The notes under the pieces are model-generated. The model was not told where the DNA came from. It did no database searches and saw only the letters and a list, made by a program, of their open reading frames with translations. Positions 44,721 to 57,454 of a DNA stretch of 64,000 nucleotides are shown here, piece after piece. The stretch is from Distichodus sexfasciatus. Taxonomy: Eukaryota > Chordata > Actinopteri > Characiformes > Distichodontidae. Position numbers and translations under genes: made by a program. Numbering within the stretch: the stretch's first letter is position 1; each line of letters begins with the position of its first letter. Location: the NCBI GenBank assembly GCA_032718565.1, contig JAVGVS010000184.1:124001-188000 (forward strand), read 5' to 3'.

Positions 44721-47700
44721 TTCAAATTAATCCATGACGTAAGAAATCATAGTAGAGGAAATCATCCAGCCCTTACTTCAACACCTGCAGACTGTTCCAC
44801 ATAAACTAACGAACACACACCACCTCACAGCCAATTCCTAAAACACAGTCAGGCTAATTGGGAGAAAACTGCAGGGAATTGTTATTTACTGTATTCTGTC
44901 CACACGGCAGCTCGGAGGACTGCCTGGGGTCGAACTCCGCACGCGACCCACCGCTCTCCTCCTCTCTTCCCGGCCAATTAAAACATTCCTGCGCAAAGGC
45001 TTTTGTTTACAGTGTGGCCCATTAGCTGGTAATTTACTGCTAATCTGTAAAGCAAGACAATTTAGAACTCCTGCTGCGCTCCCGAAAAGACACCTGGCAT
45101 CACTTGCACACCATTCTGCAGCTCTGGGCCTTGCAAATGCTAAGACAAGTCCAGCTGAATTTTGTCCAAAAATGGCCCAAGAGTTGAAACATCTGCCACT
45201 TGAAGTTTCCCTAATGGCAAAACTTTGGTCAGATGTTACTTTATAATTGTCTTGTTATGCATAGAATTACTTTGCACTCACATTTTCTCACATCCAAGGC
45301 CTTCTAACCTGACACCCACAAGGAGAGAAAAGAAAACAGGAGGCGAGTGAAGGGAGAGGTGTGGACACGGCAGTCATCCCTCACTGAGCGAGACTAAAGA
45401 AGAACAGGTAACGGCAGCTTCCAGGAAAGGAAGGAATGTGGGTTATTTGTGAAGGACGAGTGACACGTCTCCAGACTGGACCAAACCGGTGTGGCCAGCG
45501 GCATTAAACTCCTTTTATCTTATCAGTGCCAGAGACACTAATTTTGGAATCCCTAAGGAGGCCCAAGTGGCTCCGTCATAAACGCCGATAACAAACCGGC
45601 AGCTGAAGGAGGCGAGAGGGGATGGAGAGATGCTGCCCTTCATTTTTCTGTTAACTTATTATGTGGGTCAAGGTTCAAACTGGCATACACAGTAAACTTA
45701 CTGAGTAACACATGGAAAAATTAGAGGTGGAAGGAGACATTTTTATTATACATTATTAAAATGTCTTCTTACAATGGAGACAATCTTAAATGCTTTATTT
45801 GTTGCAGGTTATTTTAATAAATGTGTGGATTAAAATTACAACAGCTAGAGTGCAACAGCTAATTACTTGCTGTCAAAAGTAACTACTTGCAAAGTTATTA
45901 TTAAATCATTATATGGAGTTATCATGAGTATGCGTGTTAATTAAACTGATAGAAAATTCATTCCATTTTAGATCTTTGGAAAAACTTTCTGTTAGAATGT
46001 AATGGTTTCCGTTTGAATTAAATTGTTTAAACTGACAAAATATTATATACCATTAAATTACCTCTATAAACCAAGAGAACACAGAATTCCACTTCTACTT
46101 ATATCCAGTTCATTTTCAATCACATCATCATAAATGCAAAATTGACAAAAACAGGAAACAACTTTTCTATATTTTCCTTTGGCACAATATGAGTGAAACA
46201 TTCATCCCTTTTGGTAAACACGTAAAAGAGCATTCATTCAAAATAAGTCTCGAGGCAATGGCAATTGTCTGAAAGAATGGATTTACCTCTGTTTCATTCA
46301 TATTTAATAAACTTGACATATGGTACACAACTTTGTTAGTTTGCTTTCGTGCTTCCAACAAAGCGATGTGCTGCCAACATCTCACATCTACACAAAGAGC
46401 CTCTTCATCCAGGCTAACATTGACACCCTGTGGCCAACTAACAGGAAGTGTAGAGGAGTAATACTGACAGTCAGAAACCGCATGAACCACAGAGTTTGTG
46501 ACGCCAAAAAAAGCCAGCCCAGAGCAGAAAATCTGGTGATAGACTACATCAAATAATAGCTTTGTTATTTCATTTAACCCTCCTCTCTAAAAGTGTTTTC
46601 TGTGGCCTGGGTCAGTTAGCATGACAGAAAAGCCTCTCTGTATGCAGCCAGACAAAACAATGTAAGTGTTTGGGTGTTTTTCTGTGTTTTTGTGTATTAT
46701 GATGTCTTTTTTATGTCAGTTTGTGGTGTGCCTGTGTGTGTGAGAGCTTGTGGTTTGGAGCAGGTACAGCATGTGTTTACTCGGGGTGTTGACACCTGCG
46801 CGCTCTCCTGATGACGCTGGCCATTTTGAGACAAAGGTGTGATTCTGTCGGTGCGACAGCTCATGAGACAGGTATTTAGCCGGAGTTCCGTTCCTCACGC
46901 TCCAGGCTGCAAACCACAGCTGCATTTAACAGGTCCAGACATGCAAGCTTACTGAAGATAAAATGTGGTATCCTCACATTTGAATCTAGCCAAAAAAATC
47001 CTCTTGTTCAAGAGTTACAGACACAGTTAAACTAATACAGTGTGCAGTACAATATAAATGTGTTCTGCTGAGGGAATAAATAAAAGATCAAATCTTTTTA
47101 AAGCAAAAAATATTGAAAGTGTAGCCTGGATAAATCTAAGCTAGACGAAAGCAGCAGCATGCAAAAAGAACTGTGTATAGTTTTATTTGCATAGCATTAC
47201 ACACCATGAAATAAGATCATGTTAAACGTACACTATGAATAAAAACCCATGAAATTGGTTTCCCATCTGCATTAAAGAACGCGTTCCCTCGACCATCCCC
47301 GAGGTCACTAAGCTCTTGAGCTGGCTAGACACGTAGCATGAATCTTCTTGCTCTCCTTCCCGCCAAATTAAACTCCTCCAAATGATGAAGCTGAAGTCCT
47401 GAACTGTAAAAACCCATATCTTATTAACTCTGAGGCTGTGCACAGCATAGCAGTCTTAATAGCTCCCATGTTGGACACCTGCCATAATCGCTGACTGCAG
47501 GACTGTAGGGGAAAAAGCGGGAAACCCCTGCTCACAAGACTGGGATTGACTTCAAAAGAACAAAGTCATATTGTTGCCTAAAGCAGAAGGAAACCATCAA
47601 AATTCCAGTAGGATCCACTACTTTAAATCCTTATCTTCCCCATATACCCAGTGAACCTCTACATTTTCCTCATGTCTTAAAGCCTTCAGCTCCAGTTCCT

Positions 47701-48661
47701 TTCTTCTCCTTTCATATATTTCTCTCCCCCTCTGAGAACATATTTCCCCTGTCCTCTCTTGTAAGTTGTCCCAAAGATGCTTGGAGGAGTGACGGGGGGG
47801 GAAACAGACTAGGAGACCAAAGGCTGTAATTTGCTCTGGGTGTGGGGGAGTTGAGAAATTAGCTATGGCCAATAAACAGGTGGTGTGCCGCTCTTAATTG
47901 CGGTGGCTTCGGATGGCAATTGGCGCGGTAAATCAGGTGACAGAAACATTACTCTTCGTTTTGGTGCACGTAATTAGCTCCTTCCTTCGCTTGCTTTATT
48001 CTTTACTCCTGTGACTGGTTATCAGGCCCATTCCAATATAGCCAGCTTCCCCAGACGTGGTCTAAATATTCGAAACAGACTTTGTCTCCATTTTGACGTT
48101 GAGAGTTTAATTAACACATTCTAATGTTCTGGAAAGAGCTATTAAGCCCGATGATACCTCTAATGAGGTGGGGCTTCGGTAAGAAACACAGTGGCACAGG
48201 TAAACAAAAAAAAAAAAGACAGAGACCATCTCTCAAAGAGGGTCAGAGATGAATTCAAATACACTAAAACACACTCCAAAGGCCTTCATGGACAAATGAG
48301 CTATTCAGACATTCTCTTATTGCCAAGCTTTGTTTGCTTTGCCCAACCTTGGGACTAGTGCCAAGTCTGGCCACCCAGTGCTGACTCTCAGCTAAGAACC
48401 GACCACACAGACTTGGCAATGTCATCGTAAGTCCAAGGCCCAAGCCTGATCTAGGAACATTTGCTAATAGCTCGGTTTTAACCCAGACCACAAAAATACC
48501 CAAGTGATGTGTTATATGTAACACACCTCACCAACAACACCAACTGTAAGAGTCATCACATGCATTAGTGTTAATGAAACCACAGTGAGTGTAAATTGTT
48601 ATTCATGAGTGTAATTCAGAGGATATCTTTGGTTTAATTAGACATGTACAAAGGATTATTT
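44721..48661. other. Gene-free; AT-rich enhancer-like stretches
   Basis: 44840-45110 (GGCCAATTAAAACATTCC, CCATTAGCTGGTAATTTACT), 47880-48190 (GGCAATTGGCGCGGTAAATC, GCACGTAATTAGCTCC, TTTAATTAACACATT) and 47220-47440 are unique-looking and carry TAATTA-type words. A poly-A run is at 48206-48218. A 107-residue minus-strand frame at 46167-46490 is not recognised. Confidence 0.3.
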
Positions 48662-48866
48662 ATGGTGGTGTAAAGGTGGCCTGGTGGTCTGAAAGCCTAA
48701 ATCCTTGTGTGTTGGTGACAATTAGATTGGGGGTTCAAATAGCAGGAGAACCTAAAACCACTGTTGGGCCCCTGAGCAAGACACTTAATCCTATGTTGCT
48801 CCAGGGAGACTATCCCTGTAATTAGGGAGCGCAAGGTCTGCTAAATATGCTGTAAATATGTAAATA
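48662..48866 (+). repeat. tRNA-derived SINE, family C, forward copy
   Basis: A degenerate head with GGGGGTTCAAAT, then CTGAGCAAGACACTTAATCC, CCAGGGAGACTATCCCTGTA, TTAGGGAGCG and a tail GCTAAATATGCTGTAAATAT. Confidence 0.72.
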
Positions 48867-51036
48867 ATTGAGTTAATATATTGTAACCACAGTATTGTAT
48901 ACATTATGATAATAAAATAACATGATATGAAACTAAGCTTGTCTGATTGTGATGCATTGAGAAATAACATGAACTAAGGTAACACGTTGCACCAGATAAT
49001 CCATTGTTTTGGTATATAAGTTGAACTCAAAAACACCATCATATGTCACAGTTACAAGCTGCAATGTTGTGGATCTTTTGATTCTATAAAAAAAAATGTC
49101 AGACTTTAACCAGTTTGGTCCCTGGTTGCGGTGGAGATTTACAGATTATGATAACTCAGCTAACACACGTTTTATTGCAGGGGGTTAAATTCTGCTTTCT
49201 AGCCCGAGTTACATCGCAGCAACCGTAGGTTTGTTTGGGGGTAATAAAGTGGAAGCCTAGTGATTTGTGGTACCTCACAAATCCACATCCCTCCTCTCTC
49301 CACCGCCAAAGGCTGCCTGCCCATCGTCAATTAGCGTCCAAGCGTTTCCCCTACAAACTAAATATATCAGAAATGAGCGAGTCTAAAATTCACACCAGGA
49401 CCACACGCTCAGCCACTCAACACTGATCTCCTGCTTTCCAGCTCTGTAAATTAAGCTTATGAGCCATGTGATGCCTGTTAAAGATTCTGCACCACTCCGC
49501 TGGCTTATGGTAATCATATGTTGAAAACCACACTGCTGGGATGAGTCGGGATAGTGCAGGGCAGCTACACGCCTTTGCCCAACTTCCAGAATCTAAATAT
49601 GCTTTTTATACACACCCTTATTAGAATGAACTGAAGCACAACTACAGTTCTACCACAGTATTTAAGCTGAACTTGCATTTCTGAACACAAACGTTCAGAG
49701 CCTTGAGTAAAAAAGAATGGTTTTAAATGAATTCATGATGGTCCTAAAAGTCTTGTCCTCCACAAGCTACTTCTGGATTCTAAACGCACCTTATGCCGAT
49801 TTTGCTGTCATACCAAGAACCAAGCTAATACCTAGGTTCTCAGTCATCCTGGACAAGGTAAGTCTCGAGAGCTTGAAACGAAGGCAACTCAAGAAGCACT
49901 CAATACCTACCATGTCCTGGATGACTAAGAACCAAGACAGACACATTGATTAAAACTTTGGGAGGAGCTTAAGAGGTTCCAAAACCTCTTCTGAACCATC
50001 TTAAAATGACCTACGGCCTGTAGGTCATAAAATCTCAAAGTACAGGATAGTAGGAGGTGAGACACTGTTCAGGAATGAAGCCTCACTGGCGATTAATGTC
50101 CATAATTGTAAAGAAGTGTTAAAGAGCAAGGAGGAATGATCATTTAGGCTTGTGCTCATCTCCGCACACCTGGTTCAGCGTAGAGTCTGAGACATCATCT
50201 GTCTGTACCTGCGCGTGTCTGTGTTTGCAAGACTCCACTAAGACTATTGTTTTGGGCTGAGCAATTACACTGAGCTCTGTGATCAGTGCTGGTAAGGGCT
50301 GCGTTGTGGCGAGTGATTCATCCTCCAGCATCCACCTTAAGGCTACAGATATCTCGACAATGTCACGGAACAGAGTCCAGTAGAAACCGGCGAATAAGTT
50401 GGAAGTCCATCTCACAGAAAGAATTTATCTTCTAAAACTTCTGCAGTTGTCGGGTAAATTTAGTCGTTATCAGAAAGTTTAACCAAACTAAAAATAAACA
50501 TGGTGGCACAGCAAGTTGGCTATAGATTGAGCTGATGGTTTTTTTAAGACAACTTGCAATAGATTTGATGACTTAATCTGTGGATTCAAGTCAAGTGCTT
50601 GCATCAAATCAGCTTGAGATACTAGCTAAACTGTGTCCACAATCCTTAACATGTCTGACCCGCATATAACCAGTAAGAAGAAGGAAATACCCAACATAAT
50701 CCAGGTAAAATTTTAGACAAACCATTAATTCAGTAGGGAAACCAAACCATTAATTCGTAGGGAAGAATGCTGTGGTCATTCAGCTGTCTAGACATCTAAT
50801 TTTTTCACGTCGCCAAAACAACAAACACGCACGTCGACCAGTTCGCCCCAAACACGCAAGCACACTCTTGCTGCACTACAAAAATGACAGCAGCAAAGAG
50901 TTTTGAGGGAGATTTCAATGAAAAAGGAAGGGATAGATGCGTTCTTTAATGAATGGCACCCAAGAAATCCTTGACCTTTACCTTTCATTCACTAAGCCTC
51001 CGGAAACGAAAGAATAAGACGAGAAAGAGCACCTAC
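48867..51036. other. Gene-free; enhancer-like stretch at 49120-49500
   Basis: 49120-49500 is unique-looking with ACACGTTTTATTGCAGGGGG, CGTCAATTAGCGTCCAAGCG and GTAAATTAAGCTTATG. 50690-50760 has a short tandem (AAACCATTAATTC twice with AGTAGGGAA). No exon supported. Confidence 0.3.
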
Positions 51037-51133
51037 CTTGCCGGGAGTCTTTCGCTGTGCTGGGTTTCTTCGCAATGTGCTTTCTTCCCTTTCTCCCGCT
51101 CTTCCAGTGGTATGAGAGTGTGGTGTGGCTTCA
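51037..51133 (-). other. Candidate upstream exon, unconfirmed
   Basis: A 97-bp block on the minus strand is bounded by CACTCACAG after about 150 bases of CT-rich sequence and by AAG|GTAGGT. Two frames are fully open. The one beginning TG-AAG ends with AG and would join in phase to the exon at 16715-16801; its peptide starts KPHHTLIPLEEREKGKKAH. The peptide is not recognised. Because the upstream CT microsatellite imitates a polypyrimidine tract, the acceptor may be illusory. Confidence 0.22.
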
Positions 51134-51370
51134 CTGTGAGTGAGGGGTGGGGAGTGGGGGAGAGAGAATAAGAAAGGGAAAAAAAAAGAGAGAGAGAGAG
51201 AGAGAGCGGGTGAGTGAACAGGAGAATCGAAAGCTCCAGGGCAGAGGAGGAGAAATATGAAACCACCGGTGGCCCTCAAACAATCGTTTTTTTCCCCCCC
51301 TCTCCAACTCTCCCTCTCTCTTTCCCTCGCTTTCCAATCCTCCCCACTCCACCCCACCCTGATCAGACTC
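51134..51370. repeat. GA/CT-rich block including GA microsatellite
   Basis: A clean GA run lies at 51188-51206 inside a purine-rich plus strand, followed by a CT-rich plus strand at 51290-51330. The switch of strand asymmetry makes several long but low-complexity frames. Confidence 0.8.
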
Positions 51371-53541
51371 CGACTCGATCCTTCCCTGTGCTAAGGGAGC
51401 GGGAAAAAGGGGCGCAAGTTTTATTCCTCCGATTTAGAGAGTCAAAAAGACGATTTGTGGAAAGGGAAACGCGCAACCGCAAGGCCTTGAGCTTATTAAA
51501 ATATGACCCATGCGGCGGTTTCCTTCTTATAAAAGCAGAGACCGGCTGCTTTTTATTATGCCAACCTTGAGTCTCTCCAAAGTAAGCATGGGAAGAGTCG
51601 CGCCAACATTAACGGCAAGAGAAGGGCCAGGGCAGGTGGAATGAAGAGATCGGTGGGGTGGCGGCGGAGAGGGGGGGTTGAGGAGGAGACCGTTGGGAGC
51701 TTTGCTTTAGAGCCTGGGAAAATGATGCTTCGCCGTTGTCCCGGCACGACAGACGACAGTTCGAGGCATGCCTCGATACCTTTTTTTAACTCAATATTTT
51801 TACCACTTCCCATCATTCTTCACATGCCCGGACGGCTGCCTAGTCCGAACCTCTTACGCAACCCGCACCCGGTTTGTTTTCAGTGTGACAGCTACGCCAG
51901 ATATTAGAGGTGGAATGCGTTTGCAAAATCGGCCCGGACATCCAAAGTCAATGGACAGTGATGCAATCCTTAATGTGCTGACAGAGAGGAATGCGAACCT
52001 GAGTAGTGCACGCATGTGCACACAAAAACAGAGCATGTTGACAAGCACACTTGCACAAGACGACAATTAGAAACTTCAGAAGATTAATGAGTCATTTTTG
52101 AAAAACTCAAAGCTTACAACCCTTAGAAATCGACCACACGTTGTGTGTGTGTGTGTGTTTACTAATTACCGGTGGTTTTTTCAACCCCTCTAATCACGCA
52201 CACCCACAGCCCAAACCACCGGAGACTGCTCAGCGGCCGTTAGTGTTTAGAGTTCCAGAACTGCAGAGGTCAGAGGTTAAGTGTTGTCAACCCACCAGTA
52301 CTGAGTCTGTGCTACTGCAGGAAACATGGGCCGAGCTCTGGTACAGCTTTTAAAACGCTCCTCCCAAACTGCAACACATGGACCTGGAGCCGTGGAATAA
52401 AATATAATATTTTATGTTTGGCAGATGATAAAATACCTTAAAGCTGCAGAGGCCGAAGTGGGAGAAAATTCCAGAGTTCCACAAATGATGTATGAGATTT
52501 TTTCTCTTGTGATTTTTCCCCCTCTAAAAGCCGTTATTTTTCTTAAATGTACCAAAGGTCCAATGCAGTGGGACGGCAGCCGTATTTTCACACAAATGTA
52601 AATTATGGCAGAGTTGTCCTCGTCTCTTTTTTCTTCCTTTCTCTCTTTTTTTGGTCTTAATCTGTATGTTTTGACACCAGGAGTGAGAGAGAACAGAGAG
52701 AGAGAGCCATTCTTTTTGCAGAAGCCACGGAGTGGGCTCCTCTCTGTCTGTCTTTTCTTTTTTCAGTCTTCTGCTACCTGATTCGCCGAGAACAGCAGAC
52801 TCTCAAGTGAGAACACAAAGAATTCTTTCTTCGGGGCTGCAGGCGAGACTGGTCTGTCCTGCCACACAGCGTTGATGTAGAGCTACAGCCAGAGAGCTCT
52901 ACGCTTCAGGGGGGAAAAGGAGGCGGTGAGGGACGACAGAGCGACGGGCAGATCTAGTGACAGAAAGACAGATCAGCACAAAGAGTAGGAGAAAGAGTAA
53001 ATAGAGTGGAGGATCCCACCTGACCTCCAGGCTTTTTTTTGTGCCTTTTACACACTTCTGTTACATAAAAGGGCATCGAGTGTCCATACAGTGTCACTTT
53101 AAGTCCACCTGTTCCAAAAATACTGTTTGGACGGCAAACAGACCTTCAAAACACGGCCGTCGTTATCAGCCAGACCTCATACCGTACGCTGCTTGCTACC
53201 TGCGTGTATGACCCACACGGGAACACAGCATGCTGCCCTACATCTTAAACAAACACAGATCTTTTATTTACCTCATTAAACCAATCCCAGACCACATTTA
53301 CAAAAACAAGATGAAAATACCTTTTTAACCTTAATTTACAGCTGCATGTACAGCTGCAGGATAAAGAAAGTAAGAATGTAGCTCTACTGATGCGGAGGTG
53401 TGTGAATAAGTGAGAACACTGAAAAATAATCCTCCACGGGAAAACACTCCCCAGCTTTGGTTCTACAATGAACTTTTTTTTTTTTTTAAAGACCAAAATA
53501 ATATCAGTAGAAATTGTTATTACTAGATGTTGACTGACAGG
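51371..53541. other. No gene proven; GC-rich island and microsatellites
   Basis: 51400-51760 is GC-rich with several CpGs and TTCTTATAAAAGCAGAG (51525-51541), a TATA-like word on the plus strand. A TG run is at 52142-52158 and poly-T at 53469-53487. It could contain a promoter of an unplaced first exon. Confidence 0.3.
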
Positions 53542-53549
53542 ATTTTTAC

Positions 53550-53949
53550 TAGACGTCGACCAATATTGGTTTTAGGCCGATATCGATACCGATTATTGCT
53601 AGTTAAAAGCGGCAATAACAACAAACACCAACACAAATCATTTTAGCAACATTATAAAACTGTGAAACTTAAATTTGAAACTTCACAATTTAGTATTCCA
53701 AATTAAGCAGCAGCAGGCTGTGGTGAAGAAAGCAAAGCTGCTCAGCGTGACATAAAGCCAATCAGACTGTTGTGGGCGGGACATTAAATGAAGCAACGAG
53801 TCGAGAGTAAATGGCACAGAGAGAAGAGACGGCAGTGGAGCCACAGTAGTGCACCTTGTAATTACTTAATATCACTGGTACTGATAATCGCCAAAATGCC
53901 TAATATCTGCCCCAGATAATCAGCCCGGCCAATAATCGGTCGGCCCTTA
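53550..53949. mobile_element. hAT-type MITE with perfect 8-bp target duplication
   Basis: A 400-bp unit flanked on both sides by ATTTTTAC (53542-53549 and 53950-53957). The ends TAGACGTCGACCAATATTGG and CCAATAATCGGTCGGCCCTTA are imperfect inverted repeats full of CGATA-like words. The interior includes GTTGTGGGCGGGACATTAAA, also found in its sister at 62794-63269. Eight-base duplications are diagnostic of the hAT superfamily. No transposase is present. Confidence 0.9.
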
Positions 53950-53994
53950 ATTTTTACGACTGATCCTGAATTAGATTTCTTAAAAACGAAACAG

Positions 53995-54260
53995 TATACT
54001 CTAATCAGCCATAACATTATGACTGACAAGTGAGGTGAATGACATTGATTAGCTTGTTACAGTGGCACATAGCTGCGAGTGAAATATAACAGGGAGCAAG
54101 TGAACCTTTTGTCCTTGAGGTTGGTGTGTTGGAAGCCTAAAAAAAGGGCAATACTAAAAATTGAGAAACTCTGATCAAAAGGCAAGACGAGTGAGCCAGA
54201 GCATATCCAAAAAAGGTTGACCCGTATTGTCTGATTAAACAGTCAAGCTACTGTAGCTTA
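53995..54260 (+). mobile_element. Tc1 fragment (second subfamily), left end
   Basis: ATCAGCCATAACATTATGAC, GTGAGGTGAATGACATTGAT and TTGGTGTGTTGGAAGCC are the left terminal part of a fish Tc1 subfamily. A shrunken transposase start follows (GAGTGAGCCAGAGCATATCC). It matches the subfamily of 4436-4603. Confidence 0.55.
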
Positions 54261-56166
54261 AATTGCAGAAAATGTTAATACTAGTTCTGACAGAAAAGCG
54301 TCAGAACTCACAGTGCATAGCAGTGCTCATACTCCTGCTCAATCTTATGTGGGTGTCATAATCTTGTGGCTTGTGGCTAAATATTGTTTTTTGATCATTT
54401 TTTTCCTAAAATGGTATATGATATTATTTAAGAGTCCTCATAGTACAAAGTGAATGCAGTTTAAATATAAATATAGTAAATAGTTTGTAGTAAATAGCCC
54501 TTGAACAGCAATTGCCAACCATGAAGTTGCACTGCACCCTCAGTACAACACTTATAACACAGCTATAGGATCCGTCTTCCACTTGTTTACTGTAGAAGAC
54601 CTCAAAATGAATTCAGAATTCAGCAAAAGCAGGAATCACTACACATCAATATCAAAAGTTTGCATGAGTGAGCTTTCGACAACTAATAACCGTCTCGTAG
54701 CTGAAAGGCTACTCCGCTTCAGAAGTATGTCAATGTCATCCTTTAATCTCAGGTCCAACAAAGAACTCTGACACAATGGCTGGTGCCAAAATAAGCTTCC
54801 GCTTGGGATTTATTTGACGCCCGAGTAAAACGTAACAGGAAGTGGGATTCCACGGCAGCTGATTACATAACAACCCGTGGCGTAAGAGTTAGCATTAGCG
54901 CTAACTGCGTCACCCGGGAAAAGGGAGAGTGAGGTGACCGGCGGTGGTCCCGAAGGCTGCAGAGCCCCAGCGGAGGATTGCAGTAAATCTGCTGAAAAGA
55001 CAAAGAGCCATTATCTGCTTGAATGAGGATTCATCACTCTAACGGCCCCCCGTCTCAGACGAAACGCTGTAGAATTTGCTGTTCAAACAAACTGGCCTTC
55101 ACTTCACCTTAAGCCATGGAGGCACAACAAGCATCCGTAGTGCATTTCGGATTCCAGAGGGGGTTAGTTTGTCTTTATAAGTGCAGAAAAGGAAAACGCC
55201 TGCACTCCACAACTGGCCGGGTTTTAAGAAGGGTGTCAGGGTGAGCTGAATGTTGACCTGTGCTGGAAAGCCAGCGCTTTTAGCATGGGGTGACATGATG
55301 ATCGACATGTCTGCATTTATCTGTAGCAATCTATTTACACTAATGGCTCGAAAGACATTAGATCAGGCACTTTTCTCATGGCCTCTAAGAGCGGGAGCGG
55401 TAAATCAACGATTAAGCCGAGTGCAGCAATTAAGACCGAGTGCAAGAGAGATGGAAAAGACAGAAGCAAAGGCCCATGCCGCTACATGCTAACCGAGGGC
55501 TAGTTGAGCACACCAAACGGTTTCCTAGTGACCATGGATCACAAAACCTCAAATAAAGGGGAAGAGTGAAGACCTGGCCAGTAGTTAGCCGCTAGTTAAA
55601 CAAATGCTGACACTTTCTCTAGAGTAAGTTGAAATGAAAAACAGACGGGCAATTCCTGAAGTAGCTGTGTGATTGCAGTGTGCTAACAAAAGGTAAAAGG
55701 GTGAAAAATATAAAAAGGAGAAATGATAACGGCTGATTATAGATGTTTTTGCTGGTTATAGTTTGCCTAGCTGTTAAACTATGAGCTGAAATAAGGTTTA
55801 AAGTTTAATTTTAGTTCACGGCAGGAATGGGCTACTCACAAGATAAGTAATAACACAGTTCTCTTTAATAGAGATGCCCCCTTGAGGCCTAGATAGGGAA
55901 TAACAGTCTAAACGGTGGCGCCCCTTGTGGTTAAAATTGCGCACTGCACTTTTTGGACATTAAAAAAGGTAAAAAGAGGATCACAGTGGAATATTGAAGA
56001 CAAACCCAGTACCTGGGGTCTCTTCAGTGAGATGAACGTTGTAGGCTGAGTACCGCATCCTAGTTGCCTCTCTTTCTACTTCTGGTTTAAAGTTTATATT
56101 TTATATTCTATTTATGTGTTTTATTTGTTCTTTGTTCCTTGCTCCTTGTTCTTTCCACTGTTAAAA
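54261..56166. other. Gene-free; unique-looking islands
   Basis: 54780-55500 contains CGCTTGGGATTTATTTGACG, TTAGCATTAGCGCTAACTGC and ATCAACGATTAAGCCGAG, without microsatellites. It reads like noncoding conserved DNA. No splice-supported exon. Confidence 0.3.
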
Positions 56167-56231
56167 CTGGAGCTACGTCATCTCGTCTCTCTGTATACTT
56201 GTATAGCAGAGATGACAATAAAGTTTACTTA
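56167..56231 (+). repeat. LINE 3' tail (GCAGAGATGACAATAAAG type)
   Basis: CTGGAGCTACGTCATCTCGT and TAGCAGAGATGACAATAAAG match 5451-5527. Confidence 0.65.
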
Positions 56232-56554
56232 AGCCATGAATGGTGTCTCTCAAACAAAAACTCTGGAAGGAGTTCAAGAAACAAAAAGTGAAAGGAAGAA
56301 GAAGAAATAATAATGAAGGGAACAATCACAAAGGCAGTACCGGGAACATCTGCCATTAGCTGAGACCCAATGGCTAATTTTTCCCTCAGTGGCCTTTTGG
56401 GAGTTGGCCAGTAGATGGTGAAAAGAGGACAGCTGATACCTACTTGCCTCTGCGAAGAGAGACAGATCGGCCCAGTAACATGGACTAGATCTGTAATCGT
56501 GTAAATGAGAGGAAACATCAGTCGAGGACTGAAAGGGTGATGAGCGATAAACGA

Positions 56555-56970
56555 CTGTAACGACAGGCAGGTGAACCCAAACGCAGAGTCGATAAAACCA
56601 GGTCGTAGGCACAGGGGTGAATTGTCGAAAAATCGCAGGTTTATTCAGGCAGGGGTCAGTACCAAAATACACAGTCCACGAGGCAAACAATTCCGAATCG
56701 TCAGAGGCAGAGGGGTAATCCAAGAACAGAAAGCAAGGGTCAAACCGAAAATAGGCAAACACAAGAAACGCTCGGTACGTAGCACAAGGCATAACAATAC
56801 TTCGCAAATAATAATAGAGACTAAGGGTCTTTAAATACTGGAAGGTCGTCCCTGATAGGCTAATACTCCGGTGACGTAGATCTGGTGCGCAGAGGTTGCT
56901 GTGACGATCTGGAGCTGGAGTCTGATGAGGTGGACTCCTCCCTGGGTCTGGGCTGGGCTCTTACAACGAC
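56555..56970. repeat. Interspersed repeat of unknown class
   Basis: From TGTAACGACAGGCAGG through GCAGGTTTATTCAGGCAGGG, CAGTCCACGAGGCAAACAAT, AAACGCTCGGTACGTAGC to GGGCTCTTACAAC. The outer bases TGTAA/TTACA are weakly inverted. Text of this kind recurs in fish genomes as I recall it. A 177-residue minus-strand frame across it is not a recognised protein. Confidence 0.4.
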
Positions 56971-57454
56971 GCAGAGAGTGGGAGATAATAAACTGTAATG
57001 AGCATTAGAACATCCTTCCTGTTTTCCAAATGACATGCAGGCAGGCCGCTTGCAGCAAGATTAAAGCATCTTCTGACCTCACTCATCATCATGGAAGGCT
57101 GTTGGTAGTGACTGTTTCCAATGAGACTTTGCTACATTGGTTTGTACTCTATTATTAGCAGTGTCTCTATTTTCCAAGCTCTCTCTCTATCTTTCTCTTC
57201 TTTTTCTCTCTCTGTGCTGTGGGCAGCGGGGCAAGCAGAACGACCCTGTTACTGCACTCCCTTCTCCACCCATATTTAGCCTCTCCAGCCTTCCATCTTT
57301 ATTCCCCCTAAGGAGAGATCACGTCCTCATTCCCAAGATCACGCCATTTCCCACACCACCGTGGGATATTCTTTTTTTACGGACGCTCCCCCACCCTTTC
57401 CATGTTTTTCAAAGTGCTTTTTTAAAAGACACATTTAAAAGTATTGTTTTAAGG
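56971..57454. other. No gene seen; CT-rich patch
   Basis: 57178-57220 is CT-rich. The following 57225-57420 is GC-moderate with a 106-residue frame of no known similarity. Confidence 0.35.

Noticed and set aside
56274..56807. 177-residue minus-strand open frame
   Set aside because: It covers an interspersed repeat (56555-56970) and unique sequence with no continuous similarity to a known protein and no splice or start context.
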